Assembly (NCBI RefSeq): GCF_019396355.1
Contig: NZ_JAHKRK010000060.1
Location: 1-36,266, forward strand
Reading direction: 5' to 3'
Length of the DNA stretch: 36,266 nucleotides
DNA from: Pseudonocardia nigra
GTDB lineage: Bacteria > Actinomycetota > Actinomycetes > Mycobacteriales > Pseudonocardiaceae
Within the stretch, counting starts at the first letter, position 1, and every line of letters starts with the position of its first letter. The position numbers and the translations under genes are program-made. The notes under the pieces are model-generated. The model worked only from the letters and a program-made list of their open reading frames with translations. It searched no databases and had not been told where the DNA came from. Shown here in pieces: positions 26,648 to 35,446 of this stretch.

Positions 26648-28315
26648 ATGCCCCCCAATACCCCTGCCGTGAAGCGCAAGCGCGGAGAAGGCCAGTGGAA
26701 GCTCGGCCACCGCGAGCCGCTCAACCCGAACGAGCGCACCAAGCGCGACGACGACGGGCTCAACGTCCGCGCGCGGATCGAGAACATCTACGCCAAGCGC
26801 GGGTTCGACTCGATCGATCCCGCCGACCTGCGCGGCCGGATGCGCTGGTGGGGCCTCTACACCCAGCGCAAGCCCGGCATCGACGGCGGCCGTACCGCCG
26901 CGCTCGAGCCCGAGGAGCTCGACGACCGCTACTTCATGCTGCGCGTCCGCATCGACGGCGGGGCGCTCACCACCGAGCAGCTGCGGGTGGTCGGTGAGAT
27001 CAGCCAGGAGTACGCGCGCGACACCGCTGACGTCACCGACCGGCAGAACATCCAGTACCACTGGATCCAGATCGAGGACATGCCCACGATCTGGCAGAAG
27101 CTGGAGGCCGTCGGCCTGCTCACCACCGAGGCCTGCGGTGACACCCCGCGCGTGATCCTCGGCTCGCCGGTGGCCGGCATCTCGGTCGACGAGGTGGTCG
27201 ACGGCACCCCCGCGGTCCGCACCATCCTCGACCGCTACATCGGCAACCCGGAGTTCTCCAACCTGCCGCGGAAGTTCAAGACCGCGATCTCCGGGCAGCA
27301 GGACATCGCCCACGAGGTCAACGACGTCTCGTTCGTCGGCGTCGAGCACCCCGAGCACGGGCCGGGGTTCGACCTGTGGGTCGGTGGCGGGCTGTCCACC
27401 AACCCGAAGATCGCCCAGCGGCTGGGCGCCTGGGTTCCGCTGGACGACATCCCGGAGGTGTGGGCGGGCGTCGTCTCGATCTTCCGGGACTACGGCTACC
27501 GCCGGCTGCGCAACCGGGCCCGGCTGAAGTTCCTCGTCGCCGACTGGGGCGCCGAGGAGTTCCGCAGGGTCCTGGAGGAGGAGTACCTGGGCCGCAAGCT
27601 CGTGGACGGCCCCGCTCCCGAGATCCCCGAGCGGCCGATCGACCACGTGGGCGTGCACAAGCAGAAGGACGGCCGCAACTACGTGGGTGTCGCGACCGCC
27701 TCGGGCCGGGTCTCGGGATCCACGCTCGTCGCGCTGGCGAAGGTCGCGGAGGCCGCCGGGTCGCAGCGGGTGCGGCTCACCCCGTACCAGAAGATCGTCG
27801 TACTCGACGTCGCCGACGCGCAGGTCGACCCCCTGAAGGTGGAGCTCGCGGCGCTGGGCCTGCAGGCCGAGCCCTCGCAGTGGCGGCGTTCGACGATGGC
27901 GTGCACCGGCATCGAGTTCTGCAAGCTCGCGATCGTCGAGACCAAGGAGCGGGCGATCCGGCTGGTCGAGGACCTCGAGCAACGGCTGGCCGACGTCTCC
28001 CCGGACGCGCCCATCTCCATCCACCTCAACGGCTGCCCGAACGCCTGCGCCCGCACGCAGGTCGCCGACATCGGGCTCAAGGGTCAGATCGTCACCGACG
28101 CCGACGGCAACCAGGTCGAGGGCTTCCAGGTGCACCTGGGCGGCGGCCTCGGGCTGGACACCGGGTTCGGGCGCAAGCTGCGCGGACTCAAGGTCACCAG
28201 TGCGGAGCTGGGCGAGTACGTCGAGCGTGTCGTGCGTCGCTTCGTGGAACAGCGCACCGAGGGCGAGCGCTTCGCCCAGTGGGTGCTGCGTGCCGAGGAA
28301 GCCGATCTCAAGTGA
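26648..28315 (+). CDS. nirA: Ferredoxin-dependent sulfite reductase
   Basis: 555 residues with two repeated ferrodoxin-binding/siroheme domains. The siroheme-[4Fe-4S] cysteines are Cys419 and Cys425 in MACTGIEFCKLA and Cys463 and Cys467 in NGCPNACARTQ. It reduces sulfite to sulfide with six electrons from ferredoxin. The name NirA follows the mycobacterial gene, which is a sulfite reductase despite its name; the cys context supports that. GGAGG at 26636-26640 precedes the ATG at 26648. It is the first enzyme gene of the operon. Confidence 0.93.
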   Translation: MPPNTPAVKRKRGEGQWKLGHREPLNPNERTKRDDDGLNVRARIENIYAKRGFDSIDPADLRGRMRWWGLYTQRKPGIDGGRTAALEPEELDDRYFMLRVRIDGGALTTEQLRVVGEISQEYARDTADVTDRQNIQYHWIQIEDMPTIWQKLEAVGLLTTEACGDTPRVILGSPVAGISVDEVVDGTPAVRTILDRYIGNPEFSNLPRKFKTAISGQQDIAHEVNDVSFVGVEHPEHGPGFDLWVGGGLSTNPKIAQRLGAWVPLDDIPEVWAGVVSIFRDYGYRRLRNRARLKFLVADWGAEEFRRVLEEEYLGRKLVDGPAPEIPERPIDHVGVHKQKDGRNYVGVATASGRVSGSTLVALAKVAEAAGSQRVRLTPYQKIVVLDVADAQVDPLKVELAALGLQAEPSQWRRSTMACTGIEFCKLAIVETKERAIRLVEDLEQRLADVSPDAPISIHLNGCPNACARTQVADIGLKGQIVTDADGNQVEGFQVHLGGGLGLDTGFGRKLRGLKVTSAELGEYVERVVRRFVEQRTEGERFAQWVLRAEEADLK

Positions 28316-28388
28316 CCGAGCTTGCGAGGTCACCAGTCAACACAGGGTGCCCGCGAACGCGGCCGACGAGCGTCAGCGAGGAGGTCAC

Positions 28389-28544
28389 GTGAGCGAGCGC
28401 GCGGTCCCGTTCTACTGCCCGTACTGCGGTGAGGAGGACCTCCGCCCCGCGGAGGCCGCGCACGGCGCCTGGTACTGCGGCGCCTGCCTGCGCACCTTCT
28501 CCCTGAAGATGATCGGTATCGGAGTCCCGGAGGTCACTCGATGA
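28389..28544 (+). CDS. Small zinc-ribbon protein of the sulfur operon
   Basis: 51 residues with two CPxCG-like knuckles, CPYCGEEDLRP and WYCGACLRTFSLK, predicting a rubredoxin/zinc-ribbon fold that binds Zn or Fe. I recall the same small gene between sulfite reductase and cysH in other actinobacteria such as Streptomyces. It may be an electron carrier or a reductase accessory; this is inference. GAGGAGG precedes the GTG at 28389, and its stop overlaps the cysH ATG (ATGA). Confidence 0.75.
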   Translation: MSERAVPFYCPYCGEEDLRPAEAAHGAWYCGACLRTFSLKMIGIGVPEVTR

Positions 28545-29242
28545 GCGTTGCCACGGAAACCGATCTGCGCGCCGTCGCCGAGCGCGGAGCCGAGGAGCTC
28601 GGCCCGGACGCCACGGCCCAGCAGGTGCTGGCCTGGGCGGCCGCGACGTTCGGCGACAAGCTGATCGTCGCGTCGAACATGCAGGACGCGGTGCTCGTCG
28701 AGCTGGCCGCGACCGCCAAGCCGGGCGTCGACGTGCTATTCCTCGACACCGGCTACCACTTCGCCGAGACGATCGGCACCCGCGACGCGGTGGAGCAGGT
28801 CTACGGCGTGAACATCGTCAATGCCACGCCGGAGCACACCGTGGCCGAGCAGGACTCGCTGCTCGGCAAGGACCTGTTCGCCCGCGACCCGAACCAGTGC
28901 TGCGGGCTGCGCAAGGTCGTGCCGCTGCAGAGGACGCTCGCCGGCTACGACGCCTGGGTCACCGGCGTGCGCCGCGTCGAGGCCCCGACCAGGGCCAACA
29001 CCCCATTGGTCACCTTCGACGAGAAGTTCGGGCTGCTCAAGATCAACCCCATCGCCGCCTGGAGCGACGACGACATGGACGACTACATCGCCGAGCACGG
29101 GATCCTGGTGAACCCGCTCGTCTCCGAGGGCTACCCGAGCATCGGGTGCGCCCCCTGCACCGCGAAGCCGCTGCCGGGCGCCGACAAGCGGTCGGGCCGC
29201 TGGTCGGGCACCGGCAAGATCGAATGCGGGCTGCACGCATGA
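28541..29242 (+). CDS. cysH: Adenylylsulfate (APS) reductase CysH
   Basis: 233 residues. The [4Fe-4S] cysteines expected of APS-type (rather than PAPS) reductases are present: Cys120-Cys121 (QCCGLRKV) and Cys203/Cys206 (IGCAPCT). The catalytic C-terminal motif ECGLH has Cys229. It reduces APS to sulfite using thioredoxin. That explains why no separate APS kinase gene (cysC) lies nearby. It overlaps cysD by ATGA. Confidence 0.94.
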   Translation: MSVATETDLRAVAERGAEELGPDATAQQVLAWAAATFGDKLIVASNMQDAVLVELAATAKPGVDVLFLDTGYHFAETIGTRDAVEQVYGVNIVNATPEHTVAEQDSLLGKDLFARDPNQCCGLRKVVPLQRTLAGYDAWVTGVRRVEAPTRANTPLVTFDEKFGLLKINPIAAWSDDDMDDYIAEHGILVNPLVSEGYPSIGCAPCTAKPLPGADKRSGRWSGTGKIECGLHA

Positions 29243-30141
29243 CGGCGCCGACGATGGACGCGCTCGACGCGCTCGAGTCCGAGGCCATCCACATCTTCCG
29301 CGAGGTGGCGGGCGAGTTCGACCGGCCGGTGATCCTGTTCTCCGGCGGCAAGGACTCCACGCTGCTGGTGCACCTGGCCGTGAAGGCGTTCGCGCCCGCG
29401 CCGCTGCCGTTCCCGCTGCTGCACGTCGACACCGGGCACAACTACCCCGAGGTGATCGACTTCCGGGACCGGCTCGTCGAGCGGCTGGGGCTGCGCCTGG
29501 AAGTGGCGCACGTCCAGGACTGGATCGACGACGGCCGCCTCGTCGAGCGCCCCGACGGCACCCGCAACCCGCTCCAGACCACGCCGCTGCTCGACTCGAT
29601 CGTCGAGCACAGGTTCGACGCGGTGTTCGGCGGCGGGCGTCGCGACGAGGAGCGGGCGCGAGCCAAGGAGCGCATCATCTCGCTGCGCGACGCCTTCGGC
29701 CGGTGGGACCCGCGCAGTCAGCGCCCCGAGCTGTGGAACCTCTACAACGGCCGGCACGCCCCCGGCGAGCACGTCCGGGTGTTCCCCATCTCGAACTGGA
29801 CCGAGCTGGACGTCTGGCGCTACATCCAGCGCGAGGGCATCGAGCTGCCGTCGATCTACTTCGCGCACCAGCGGGAGGTGTTCCGCCGCGACGGTATGTG
29901 GCTGGCCGAGGGCCCGTGGGGCGGGCCGCGCGGCGGCGAGACGCTGGAGCTCAAGGACGTCCGGTACCGCACTGTCGGCGACGGCTCCTGCACCGGGGCC
30001 GTCGAGTCCACCGCGTCCACGCTGGACGAGATCATCGCCGAGGTCACGGCGTCGCGGCTCACCGAGCGGGGCGCCACGCGCGCCGACGACCGGTTGTCCG
30101 AGGCCGCGATGGAGGACCGCAAGCGTGAGGGGTACTTCTGA
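29239..30141 (+). CDS. cysD: Sulfate adenylyltransferase subunit 2, CysD
   Basis: 300 residues of the PP-loop ATP pyrophosphatase family; the loop SGGKDS is at residues 35-40. Other typical blocks are HVDTGHNYPEVIDFRDRLVE, DAVFGGGRRDEERARAKERI and the C-terminal EDRKREGYF. It makes APS from sulfate and ATP with GTP-driven help from CysN. The stop and the cysN ATG overlap (TGATG). Confidence 0.95.
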   Translation: MTAPTMDALDALESEAIHIFREVAGEFDRPVILFSGGKDSTLLVHLAVKAFAPAPLPFPLLHVDTGHNYPEVIDFRDRLVERLGLRLEVAHVQDWIDDGRLVERPDGTRNPLQTTPLLDSIVEHRFDAVFGGGRRDEERARAKERIISLRDAFGRWDPRSQRPELWNLYNGRHAPGEHVRVFPISNWTELDVWRYIQREGIELPSIYFAHQREVFRRDGMWLAEGPWGGPRGGETLELKDVRYRTVGDGSCTGAVESTASTLDEIIAEVTASRLTERGATRADDRLSEAAMEDRKREGYF

Positions 30142-31424
30142 TGAGCGGCGTCAAGGATCTCCTCCGGTTCGCCACGGCGGGCAGCGTCGACGACGGCAAG
30201 TCCACGCTGGTCGGGCGGCTGCTCTATGACACCAAGTCGGTGCTCGCCGACCAGATCGAGGCCGTGCAGCGCGCGTCGGTGGACAAGGGCCTCACCACCC
30301 CCGACCTGTCGCTGCTCGTCGACGGCCTGCGCGCCGAGCGCGAGCAGGGCATCACGATCGACGTGGCGTACCGCTACTTCGGCACGCCGACCCGCGAGTT
30401 CGTGCTCGCCGACACCCCGGGCCACGTGCAGTACACGCGCAACACGGTCACCGGTGCGTCCACCGCTGAGCTCGCCGTGCTGCTCGTCGACGCCCGGCAC
30501 GGCGTGGTCGAGCAGACCCGCCGGCACGCCGCCGTGCTCGCGCTGCTGCGCGTCCCGCGGCTGGTGCTGGCGATCAACAAGATCGACCTGGTCGACTACG
30601 ACGAGGCCGTGCTCACCGCGATCGCCAAGGACTTCGCCGGCCTCGCCCGCTCGCTGGGCTTCGCCGAGGACGCCGTGGTGACGATCCCGGTCTCCGCGCT
30701 GGTCGGCGACAACGTCGTCGAGCGCTCCGAGCGCACCCCCTGGTACGAGGGGCCCACACTGCTCGGGCACCTCGAGTCGGTGCCGGTCACGGGCCCGGAG
30801 GTGGCCGCGCCGTTCCGCATGGCCGTGCAGTACGTGATCCGCCCCCGTCGGGACGATCTGCACGACTACCGCGGCTACGCCGGCCAGATCGCGTCGGGCA
30901 CGGTCAAGCCCGGTGACGAGGTCGTGGTGCTGCCCGGGGGCGCCCGGACGACCGTGGCGAGCGTCGAGACCGCCGACGGACCGCTGGAGGACGCCGGCGC
31001 CGGGCGGAGCGTCACGATCCTGCTCGACGACGACATCGACATCTCCCGCGGCGACGTGATCGCCGCGGCGGATGCACCGCCGCAGGTGACGAACGAGCTG
31101 GACGCCACGCTGTGCTGGCTGTCGGACAAGCCGCTGCGCGCCGGGGCTCGGCTGCTGCTCAAGCACGGCACCCGCACCACGCAGGTGATCGTCGGGGCGC
31201 TGGGGGAGCGGCTGGACACCGACACGGTGGCCTACGTCGATGCGCCGCAGCAGCTCGGGATCAACGACATCGCCCGGGTGTCGCTGCGGACGGCCGACGC
31301 GTTGCCCGTCGACGACTACGCGGCGATCCGCGCCACCGGCGGCTTCCTGCTCATCGACCCGCCGACGGGCAACACGCTCGCCGCCGGGCTGGTGGGCGCG
31401 CCGCTGGCCGTCGTCACGCCGTAG
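30141..31424 (+). CDS. cysN: Sulfate adenylyltransferase subunit 1, CysN (GTPase)
   Basis: 427 residues. GTP-binding motifs are GSVDDGKST (P loop, residues 14-22), DTPGH and NKID, with two elongation-factor-like beta-barrel domains after them. It couples GTP hydrolysis to APS formation by CysD. It lacks the C-terminal APS-kinase (CysC) extension of the mycobacterial CysNC fusion, consistent with direct APS reduction by CysH. Confidence 0.95.
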   Translation: MSGVKDLLRFATAGSVDDGKSTLVGRLLYDTKSVLADQIEAVQRASVDKGLTTPDLSLLVDGLRAEREQGITIDVAYRYFGTPTREFVLADTPGHVQYTRNTVTGASTAELAVLLVDARHGVVEQTRRHAAVLALLRVPRLVLAINKIDLVDYDEAVLTAIAKDFAGLARSLGFAEDAVVTIPVSALVGDNVVERSERTPWYEGPTLLGHLESVPVTGPEVAAPFRMAVQYVIRPRRDDLHDYRGYAGQIASGTVKPGDEVVVLPGGARTTVASVETADGPLEDAGAGRSVTILLDDDIDISRGDVIAAADAPPQVTNELDATLCWLSDKPLRAGARLLLKHGTRTTQVIVGALGERLDTDTVAYVDAPQQLGINDIARVSLRTADALPVDDYAAIRATGGFLLIDPPTGNTLAAGLVGAPLAVVTP

Positions 31425-31427
31425 CCC

Positions 31428-32174
31428 GTGGGTTCCCCTGCACTGGTCGCGGTCGCGCACGGCAGCCGGGACCCGCGGTCGGCGGCCACGGTCGCGGAGC
31501 TCATGGCCGAGGTGCGCGCCCAGCGCCCGGACCTCGACGTCCGGGTGAGCTTCCTCGACCTGTCCGCCCCGCGGCTGCCCGACGTGCTCGACGCCGTGGC
31601 GGCCGACGGGCACGCCCGCGCGGTGGTCGTGCCGCTGCTGCTCGGGCACGCGTTCCACGCGCGCGTCGACGTGCCCGGGGCCGTGGCCACGGCCCGGCGG
31701 AGGCTGCCCGGCCTGGACATCGCGGTCGCGCCCGTGCTGGGCGGCCACGACGGCCTCTCCACGGCCGCGCTGCACCGGCTCGCGGCCGTGGCCGGCCCCC
31801 TCGACGACCCGGGCCTCGGCGTCGTGCTCGCCGCGATCGGGTCGTCGCACGCCCCGGCCAACGCGGCCGTCGTCGAGGTCGCTGCCGGGTGGACGCGGCG
31901 GTTCGGCTGGCACGGCGGCACCGCGGCGTTCGCGACGACGACCACGCCGACGGTGGCCGACGCCGTCACCGCGCTGCGCGCCGACGGGGCGCAGCGGGTG
32001 GCCGTGGCGCAATGGATCCTCGCGCCCGGGCTGCTGCCGGACCGGATCGTCCGGGACGCCACCGCAGCGGGGGCACCCGTCGCCGCGCCGCTGGGCCCGG
32101 ATCCGGCCGTCGCCCGCGCCGTGCTCGACCGCTTCGCCGTCGCCCAGGGGGCGCTCGCCGCGTCGGCGGCCTGA
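31428..32174 (+). CDS. Sirohydrochlorin ferrochelatase-like (CbiX/SirB) protein
   Basis: 248 residues with the two-lobed chelatase pattern: VAVAHGSRDPRSAATVAELM near the start (catalytic His in AHGSR), PLLLGHAFHARVDVPG, and a second module AIGSSHAPANAAVVEVAAGW. Members insert iron into sirohydrochlorin to make siroheme, the cofactor of the sulfite reductase in this operon. It begins 3 nt after the cysN stop. In M. tuberculosis a similar gene (che1) follows cysH. Confidence 0.88.
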   Translation: MGSPALVAVAHGSRDPRSAATVAELMAEVRAQRPDLDVRVSFLDLSAPRLPDVLDAVAADGHARAVVVPLLLGHAFHARVDVPGAVATARRRLPGLDIAVAPVLGGHDGLSTAALHRLAAVAGPLDDPGLGVVLAAIGSSHAPANAAVVEVAAGWTRRFGWHGGTAAFATTTTPTVADAVTALRADGAQRVAVAQWILAPGLLPDRIVRDATAAGAPVAAPLGPDPAVARAVLDRFAVAQGALAASAA

Positions 32175-32692
32175 GCCGAGCCCGCCGTCCCCAATGCGGT
32201 GATCAAGGCGCAGACGTCGTCTTGAATCGATGCAGGAAGGACATCGGCGCCTTGATCAGCGGGCTCCGGGCCGAGCCGGCAGGACCCTGGGTCGGCCCTG
32301 CCGCCGAGACGCTCGTCACCCACCGCGCCTCGGCAGCGCCGCCGGGGCGGCCTGAGCTGCGCGCGGACAGACGTCCGTACATTTCGCGGCGTTCCCGCAG
32401 CTCGGACGCCGGGTTGTCCTCCCCGACGCGAGCACGCACGATGACGAGGTGCCTTCGACCGCGCTGCACCCGCAGCTCGTCCGGCCGGCGGACGAGGCGT
32501 CGATGACGCACAACCTCCGGCCGGACCTCGAGCTGTTCTGGCCTTCCCGGCGCGGCCACGCGTACGACGAGTTCTGTCGCAGCTGAGCGGAGCTCGCGCA
32601 GCGCACCGCCGCTGAGCTCCGTTTCCCGCTGACCAGGTCCGCGGCCGCCTCTCGCGGTCCGCGTTCTCCCGCGCGCCCTCCCGGAGCTCACC
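32175..32692. other. 518-bp gap with inverted repeat and one weak small ORF
   Basis: The first part holds a 12-bp inverted repeat (32200-32258). The rest has no convincing gene. A possible 45-residue frame on the plus strand (GTG 32449 to stop 32586; MTHNLRPDLELFWPSRRGHA... ) looks protein-like in composition and may be a fragment, but I recognise no family. Confidence 0.4.
32200..32258. repeat. 12-bp perfect inverted repeat, terminator or dispersed element
   Basis: TGATCAAGGCGC at 32200-32211 and its exact complement at 32247-32258 enclose 35 nt. The chelatase gene stops 26 nt upstream, so it may end the operon transcript. The A/T-richer arms stand out from neighbouring DNA. Confidence 0.5.
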
Positions 32693-33601
32693 GTGCCCAC
32701 GCTCGTCCTGCTCGCCCTCGCCGGCTTCGGCGCCCAGCTCGTCGACGGCGCCCTCGGCATGGGCTACGGCGTCACGTCCACCACCCTGCTGCTGCTCGCC
32801 GGGCTCAGCCCCGCGGCGGCCAGCGCATCCGTGCACCTCGTCAAGATCGGCACCGCGCTGGCGTCGGGATACGCGCACTGGCGGTTCGGCAACGTGGACT
32901 GGGCGCTGGTGCTGCGGCTCGGGCTTCCCGGGTCGGTCGGCGCGCTGCTGGGGGCGCTGCTGCTGAGCAGGCTCTCCACCGAGGCGTCGGCGCCGCTGAT
33001 GGCGGGCCTGCTGATCGCGATCGGCGTGTTCATCCTCGTGAAGTACGCCGTCCGCCCGCCCCGGGTGGCGACCGCCCGCACGTCGCCGCACCGCAAGCGG
33101 TTCCTCGCCCCGCTGGGCTTCCTCGGCGGTTTCGTGGACGCCACGGGCGGCGGGGGCTGGGGTCCGGTGTCCACCGCGTCGCTGCTGACGGCGGGTCGCA
33201 CCGCCCCGCGCACGGTGATCGGGTCGGTCAGCACGTCGGAGTTCCTGGTGACGGTGGCTGCGAGCGCCGGTTTCGTCCTCGGGCTCGGCACCGCCGGGAT
33301 CGACTGGCTGGCCGTGGCGGGGCTGCTCGTCGGCGGGATGCTCGCCGCGCCGCTCGCCGCGTGGCTGGTCACCCGGCTGCCGTCCGCCGTGCTCGGCGTG
33401 GCCGTCGGCGGGCTGATCGTGTTCACCAACCTCCGCATCGTGCTGGCGGGCGCCGGCGTCGACGGGCCCGTCGTGCCGCTCGCGCACGTGGCCGTCGCCG
33501 GTGTGTCGGTGATGCTGATCGGCATCGCCGCCCGGCGGGTGCGCGCGGCGCGGCGGACGGCCGCGGCCGAGCCCGCCGTCGACGCCCCGCAGCCCGTGTG
33601 A
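32693..33601 (+). CDS. TSUP-family (TauE/SafE) sulfur-anion permease
   Basis: 302 residues with about eight hydrophobic segments. The family repeats are recognisable as GAQLVDGALGMGYGVTSTTL and its second-half counterpart GFLGGFVDATGGGGWGPVST. TSUP members move sulfite, sulfate or organosulfonates. Next to the cys operon, sulfate uptake or sulfite export is likely; direction cannot be read from sequence. GGAG precedes the GTG at 32693. Confidence 0.9.
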   Translation: MPTLVLLALAGFGAQLVDGALGMGYGVTSTTLLLLAGLSPAAASASVHLVKIGTALASGYAHWRFGNVDWALVLRLGLPGSVGALLGALLLSRLSTEASAPLMAGLLIAIGVFILVKYAVRPPRVATARTSPHRKRFLAPLGFLGGFVDATGGGGWGPVSTASLLTAGRTAPRTVIGSVSTSEFLVTVAASAGFVLGLGTAGIDWLAVAGLLVGGMLAAPLAAWLVTRLPSAVLGVAVGGLIVFTNLRIVLAGAGVDGPVVPLAHVAVAGVSVMLIGIAARRVRAARRTAAAEPAVDAPQPV

Positions 33602-33615
33602 TCAGCCGCGGCCCG

Positions 33616-34500
33616 TCACCGGCGCACGTCGAGTTCCCGGGCGATGTCCTGGAGCAGCGCGAGCAGGCGGCGGGCCGCCGCGGAGGGTGCCGTCAGGGGC
33701 AGCGCCGCGGCGATGCGGCGGGCCGAGCCCGCTCCGCACAGGGGCCGCAGGGCGACGTCGGGCCGTACGCCTTCCGCGGCGAGCAACGGAATGACCGTGA
33801 GGCCCAGTCCGGCGGCGACGAAGCCCTGTTTCGCCGTCCACTCACGCACCCGGAACACGTGCTCGGGCGGCGGGTCGGCGGCGGCGAACAACTCGTCGGC
33901 GACGTCCGGGGTCCCCTGGACCCACCGCTCCCCGACGACGTCGGCCAGCCGGACCTCCCGAGCCGCGGTGAGCAGGTGCCCCCGCGGCATCGCCACCAGG
34001 AGTGGATCGCGCACCAGCTCCACCAGCTCGACGTCCCGGGCCGGCTCGACCGGGACCGCGAAGACGACCGCGAGGTCCAGCTCGCCCGCCGCGACGGCCG
34101 ACGCGAGCCCCACGCTGCCGCCCTCCCGCAGCCGCACCTCGACGTCCGGGTGCCGTTCCTCCAGCCGGGCGAGCGCCCGCGGGACGAGCGCGGCGTTTGC
34201 GGTGGGGACGGCGCCGATCCGCAGCGGGCCGGCCGTGCCGTCCCGCACCGCGGCGACCGCGGCGGCGGCATCGTCCACCGCGCGGAGGACGACCTGCGCG
34301 TGCCGGTGCAGCGCGGCGCCCGCCGCGGTGAGCCGCACCCCCCGCGCGTCGCGCCGGAACAGGGGGACGCCCGCGGCCCGCTCCAGCCCCGCGACGCGGC
34401 GCGACACCGCCGACTGCGTGTAGCGCAGGCGCGTCGCCGCGCGGGTGAACGAGCCGTGCTCGGCAACGGCCACCAGGAGCCGGAGGTCGGCGAGATCCAT
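33616..34500 (-). CDS. LysR-family transcriptional regulator
   Basis: 294 residues. The N-terminal helix-turn-helix is LRLLVAVAEHGSFTRAATRL RYTQSAVSRRVAGLERAAGV, followed by the two-lobed effector domain. The ATG at 34500 (MDLADLRLL) is preferred; an in-frame TTG at 34527 and GTG at 34506 are alternatives. It diverges from the LLM oxidoreductase across 71 bp and likely controls it. The stop of the TSUP gene is 15 nt away on the other strand. Confidence 0.88.
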   Translation of the reverse strand: MDLADLRLLVAVAEHGSFTRAATRLRYTQSAVSRRVAGLERAAGVPLFRRDARGVRLTAAGAALHRHAQVVLRAVDDAAAAVAAVRDGTAGPLRIGAVPTANAALVPRALARLEERHPDVEVRLREGGSVGLASAVAAGELDLAVVFAVPVEPARDVELVELVRDPLLVAMPRGHLLTAAREVRLADVVGERWVQGTPDVADELFAAADPPPEHVFRVREWTAKQGFVAAGLGLTVIPLLAAEGVRPDVALRPLCGAGSARRIAAALPLTAPSAAARRLLALLQDIARELDVRR

Positions 34501-34558
34501 GTCCACGGGGAATGGCTGCCCTTCCAAGCTGTCGCTACTGGCATGCCTTGCGGCTGCC

Positions 34559-34564
34559 TACGGT
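34559..34564 (+). promoter_or_regulatory. -10 box of the LLM oxidoreductase, leaderless
   Basis: TACGGT is followed by 7 nt and then the GTG at 34572. An 8-bp palindrome GGCATGCC at 34540-34547 lies just upstream in the divergent gap and may be part of a LysR site. Confidence 0.45.
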
Positions 34565-34571
34565 AGCGGTC

Positions 34572-35426
34572 GTGAGCGCCCCGACCATCGGTCTCTTCCT
34601 GTACAACGTCCACATCGCCGCCGATCCCGCCGTCGCCGCGGCGGTCGCCGTCCGCGCCGAGGAACTCGGATACGACTCGCTGTGGGCGGGCGAGCACGTC
34701 GTGGTACCCCGCCCGCGCGTCGCGCCGTCGCCGATGGAACCGGACGAGACGATCCTCGACCCGCTCGTCCTGCTCGCCCACCTCGCCGCCCGCACCTCGC
34801 GGGTCCGGCTCGGCACCGGGGTGATCGTGCTGCCACAGCGCCACCCGCTCGTGCTGGCCAAGCAGCTGGCCAGCCTCGACGTCGTTTCCGGAGGAAGACT
34901 GATCGTCGGGATCGGAGCCGGGTACCTGGAGCCGGAGCTCGCGGCACTCGGGGTACCGATGGACGAGCGGGGCGCACGCACCGACGAGTACCTCGCCGCG
35001 ATGCGAGCACTGTGGACGAGCGAGGCGCCCGCCTTCGAGGGCCGGCACGTCCGGTTCGCCGGGGTCGACGCGCACCCGCGACCGGTGCAGCGCCCGCTTC
35101 CCGTGGTGGTCGGCGGAGGCGCGCCCGCCGCGCATCGGCGGGCGACCCGTGCCGCGGACGGCTGGTACGGGTATCTGCTCTCGCCGGAGGCGACGGCGGC
35201 CCAGGTGGCCGCACTGCGGAAGGCAGAGGCCGACGCCGGGCGGGAGCGGCCGCTGCACATCTCGGTGACGCCCGAACGGCGCCTCGACGCCGCGACGGTG
35301 CGGGCCTACGCGGGCGCGGGGGCCGACCGCCTGATCGTAGCCCCGCGCCCGCAGGCCGACGGCCCTGCCCTCCTGCGTCTGCTGGACCGCAACGCCCCCG
35401 CGGCCCTCGCCGCGGCGGCCCGCTGA
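34572..35426 (+). CDS. LLM-class (luciferase-like, probably F420-dependent) oxidoreductase
   Basis: 284 residues with a bacterial-luciferase TIM-barrel pattern: AEELGYDSLWAGEHVVVPRP, RVRLGTGVIVLPQRHPLVLA KQLASLDVVSGGRLIVGIGA GY, and PRPVQRPLPVVVGGGAPAAH. Actinobacterial members of this group usually use coenzyme F420, sometimes FMN. The substrate is unknown. The GTG at 34572 (MSAPTIGLFLYNVHIA) is chosen from the promoter and the family start. The stop lies in a 16-bp tandem repeat. Confidence 0.87.
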   Translation: MSAPTIGLFLYNVHIAADPAVAAAVAVRAEELGYDSLWAGEHVVVPRPRVAPSPMEPDETILDPLVLLAHLAARTSRVRLGTGVIVLPQRHPLVLAKQLASLDVVSGGRLIVGIGAGYLEPELAALGVPMDERGARTDEYLAAMRALWTSEAPAFEGRHVRFAGVDAHPRPVQRPLPVVVGGGAPAAHRRATRAADGWYGYLLSPEATAAQVAALRKAEADAGRERPLHISVTPERRLDAATVRAYAGAGADRLIVAPRPQADGPALLRLLDRNAPAALAAAAR

Positions 35427-35446
35427 CGTCGCGGCCCGCTGACGTT
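35415..35446. repeat. Two tandem copies of a 16-bp unit at the LLM stop codon
   Basis: GCGGCCCGCTGACGT(C/T) occurs at 35415-35430 and again at 35431-35446. The first copy contains the LLM stop codon, so the second looks like a replication-slippage duplicate. Confidence 0.7.

Noticed and set aside
26585..28333. 582-residue minus-strand frame opposite the sulfite reductase
   Set aside because: The plus strand carries all siroheme and cluster cysteines of the reductase; this is antisense.
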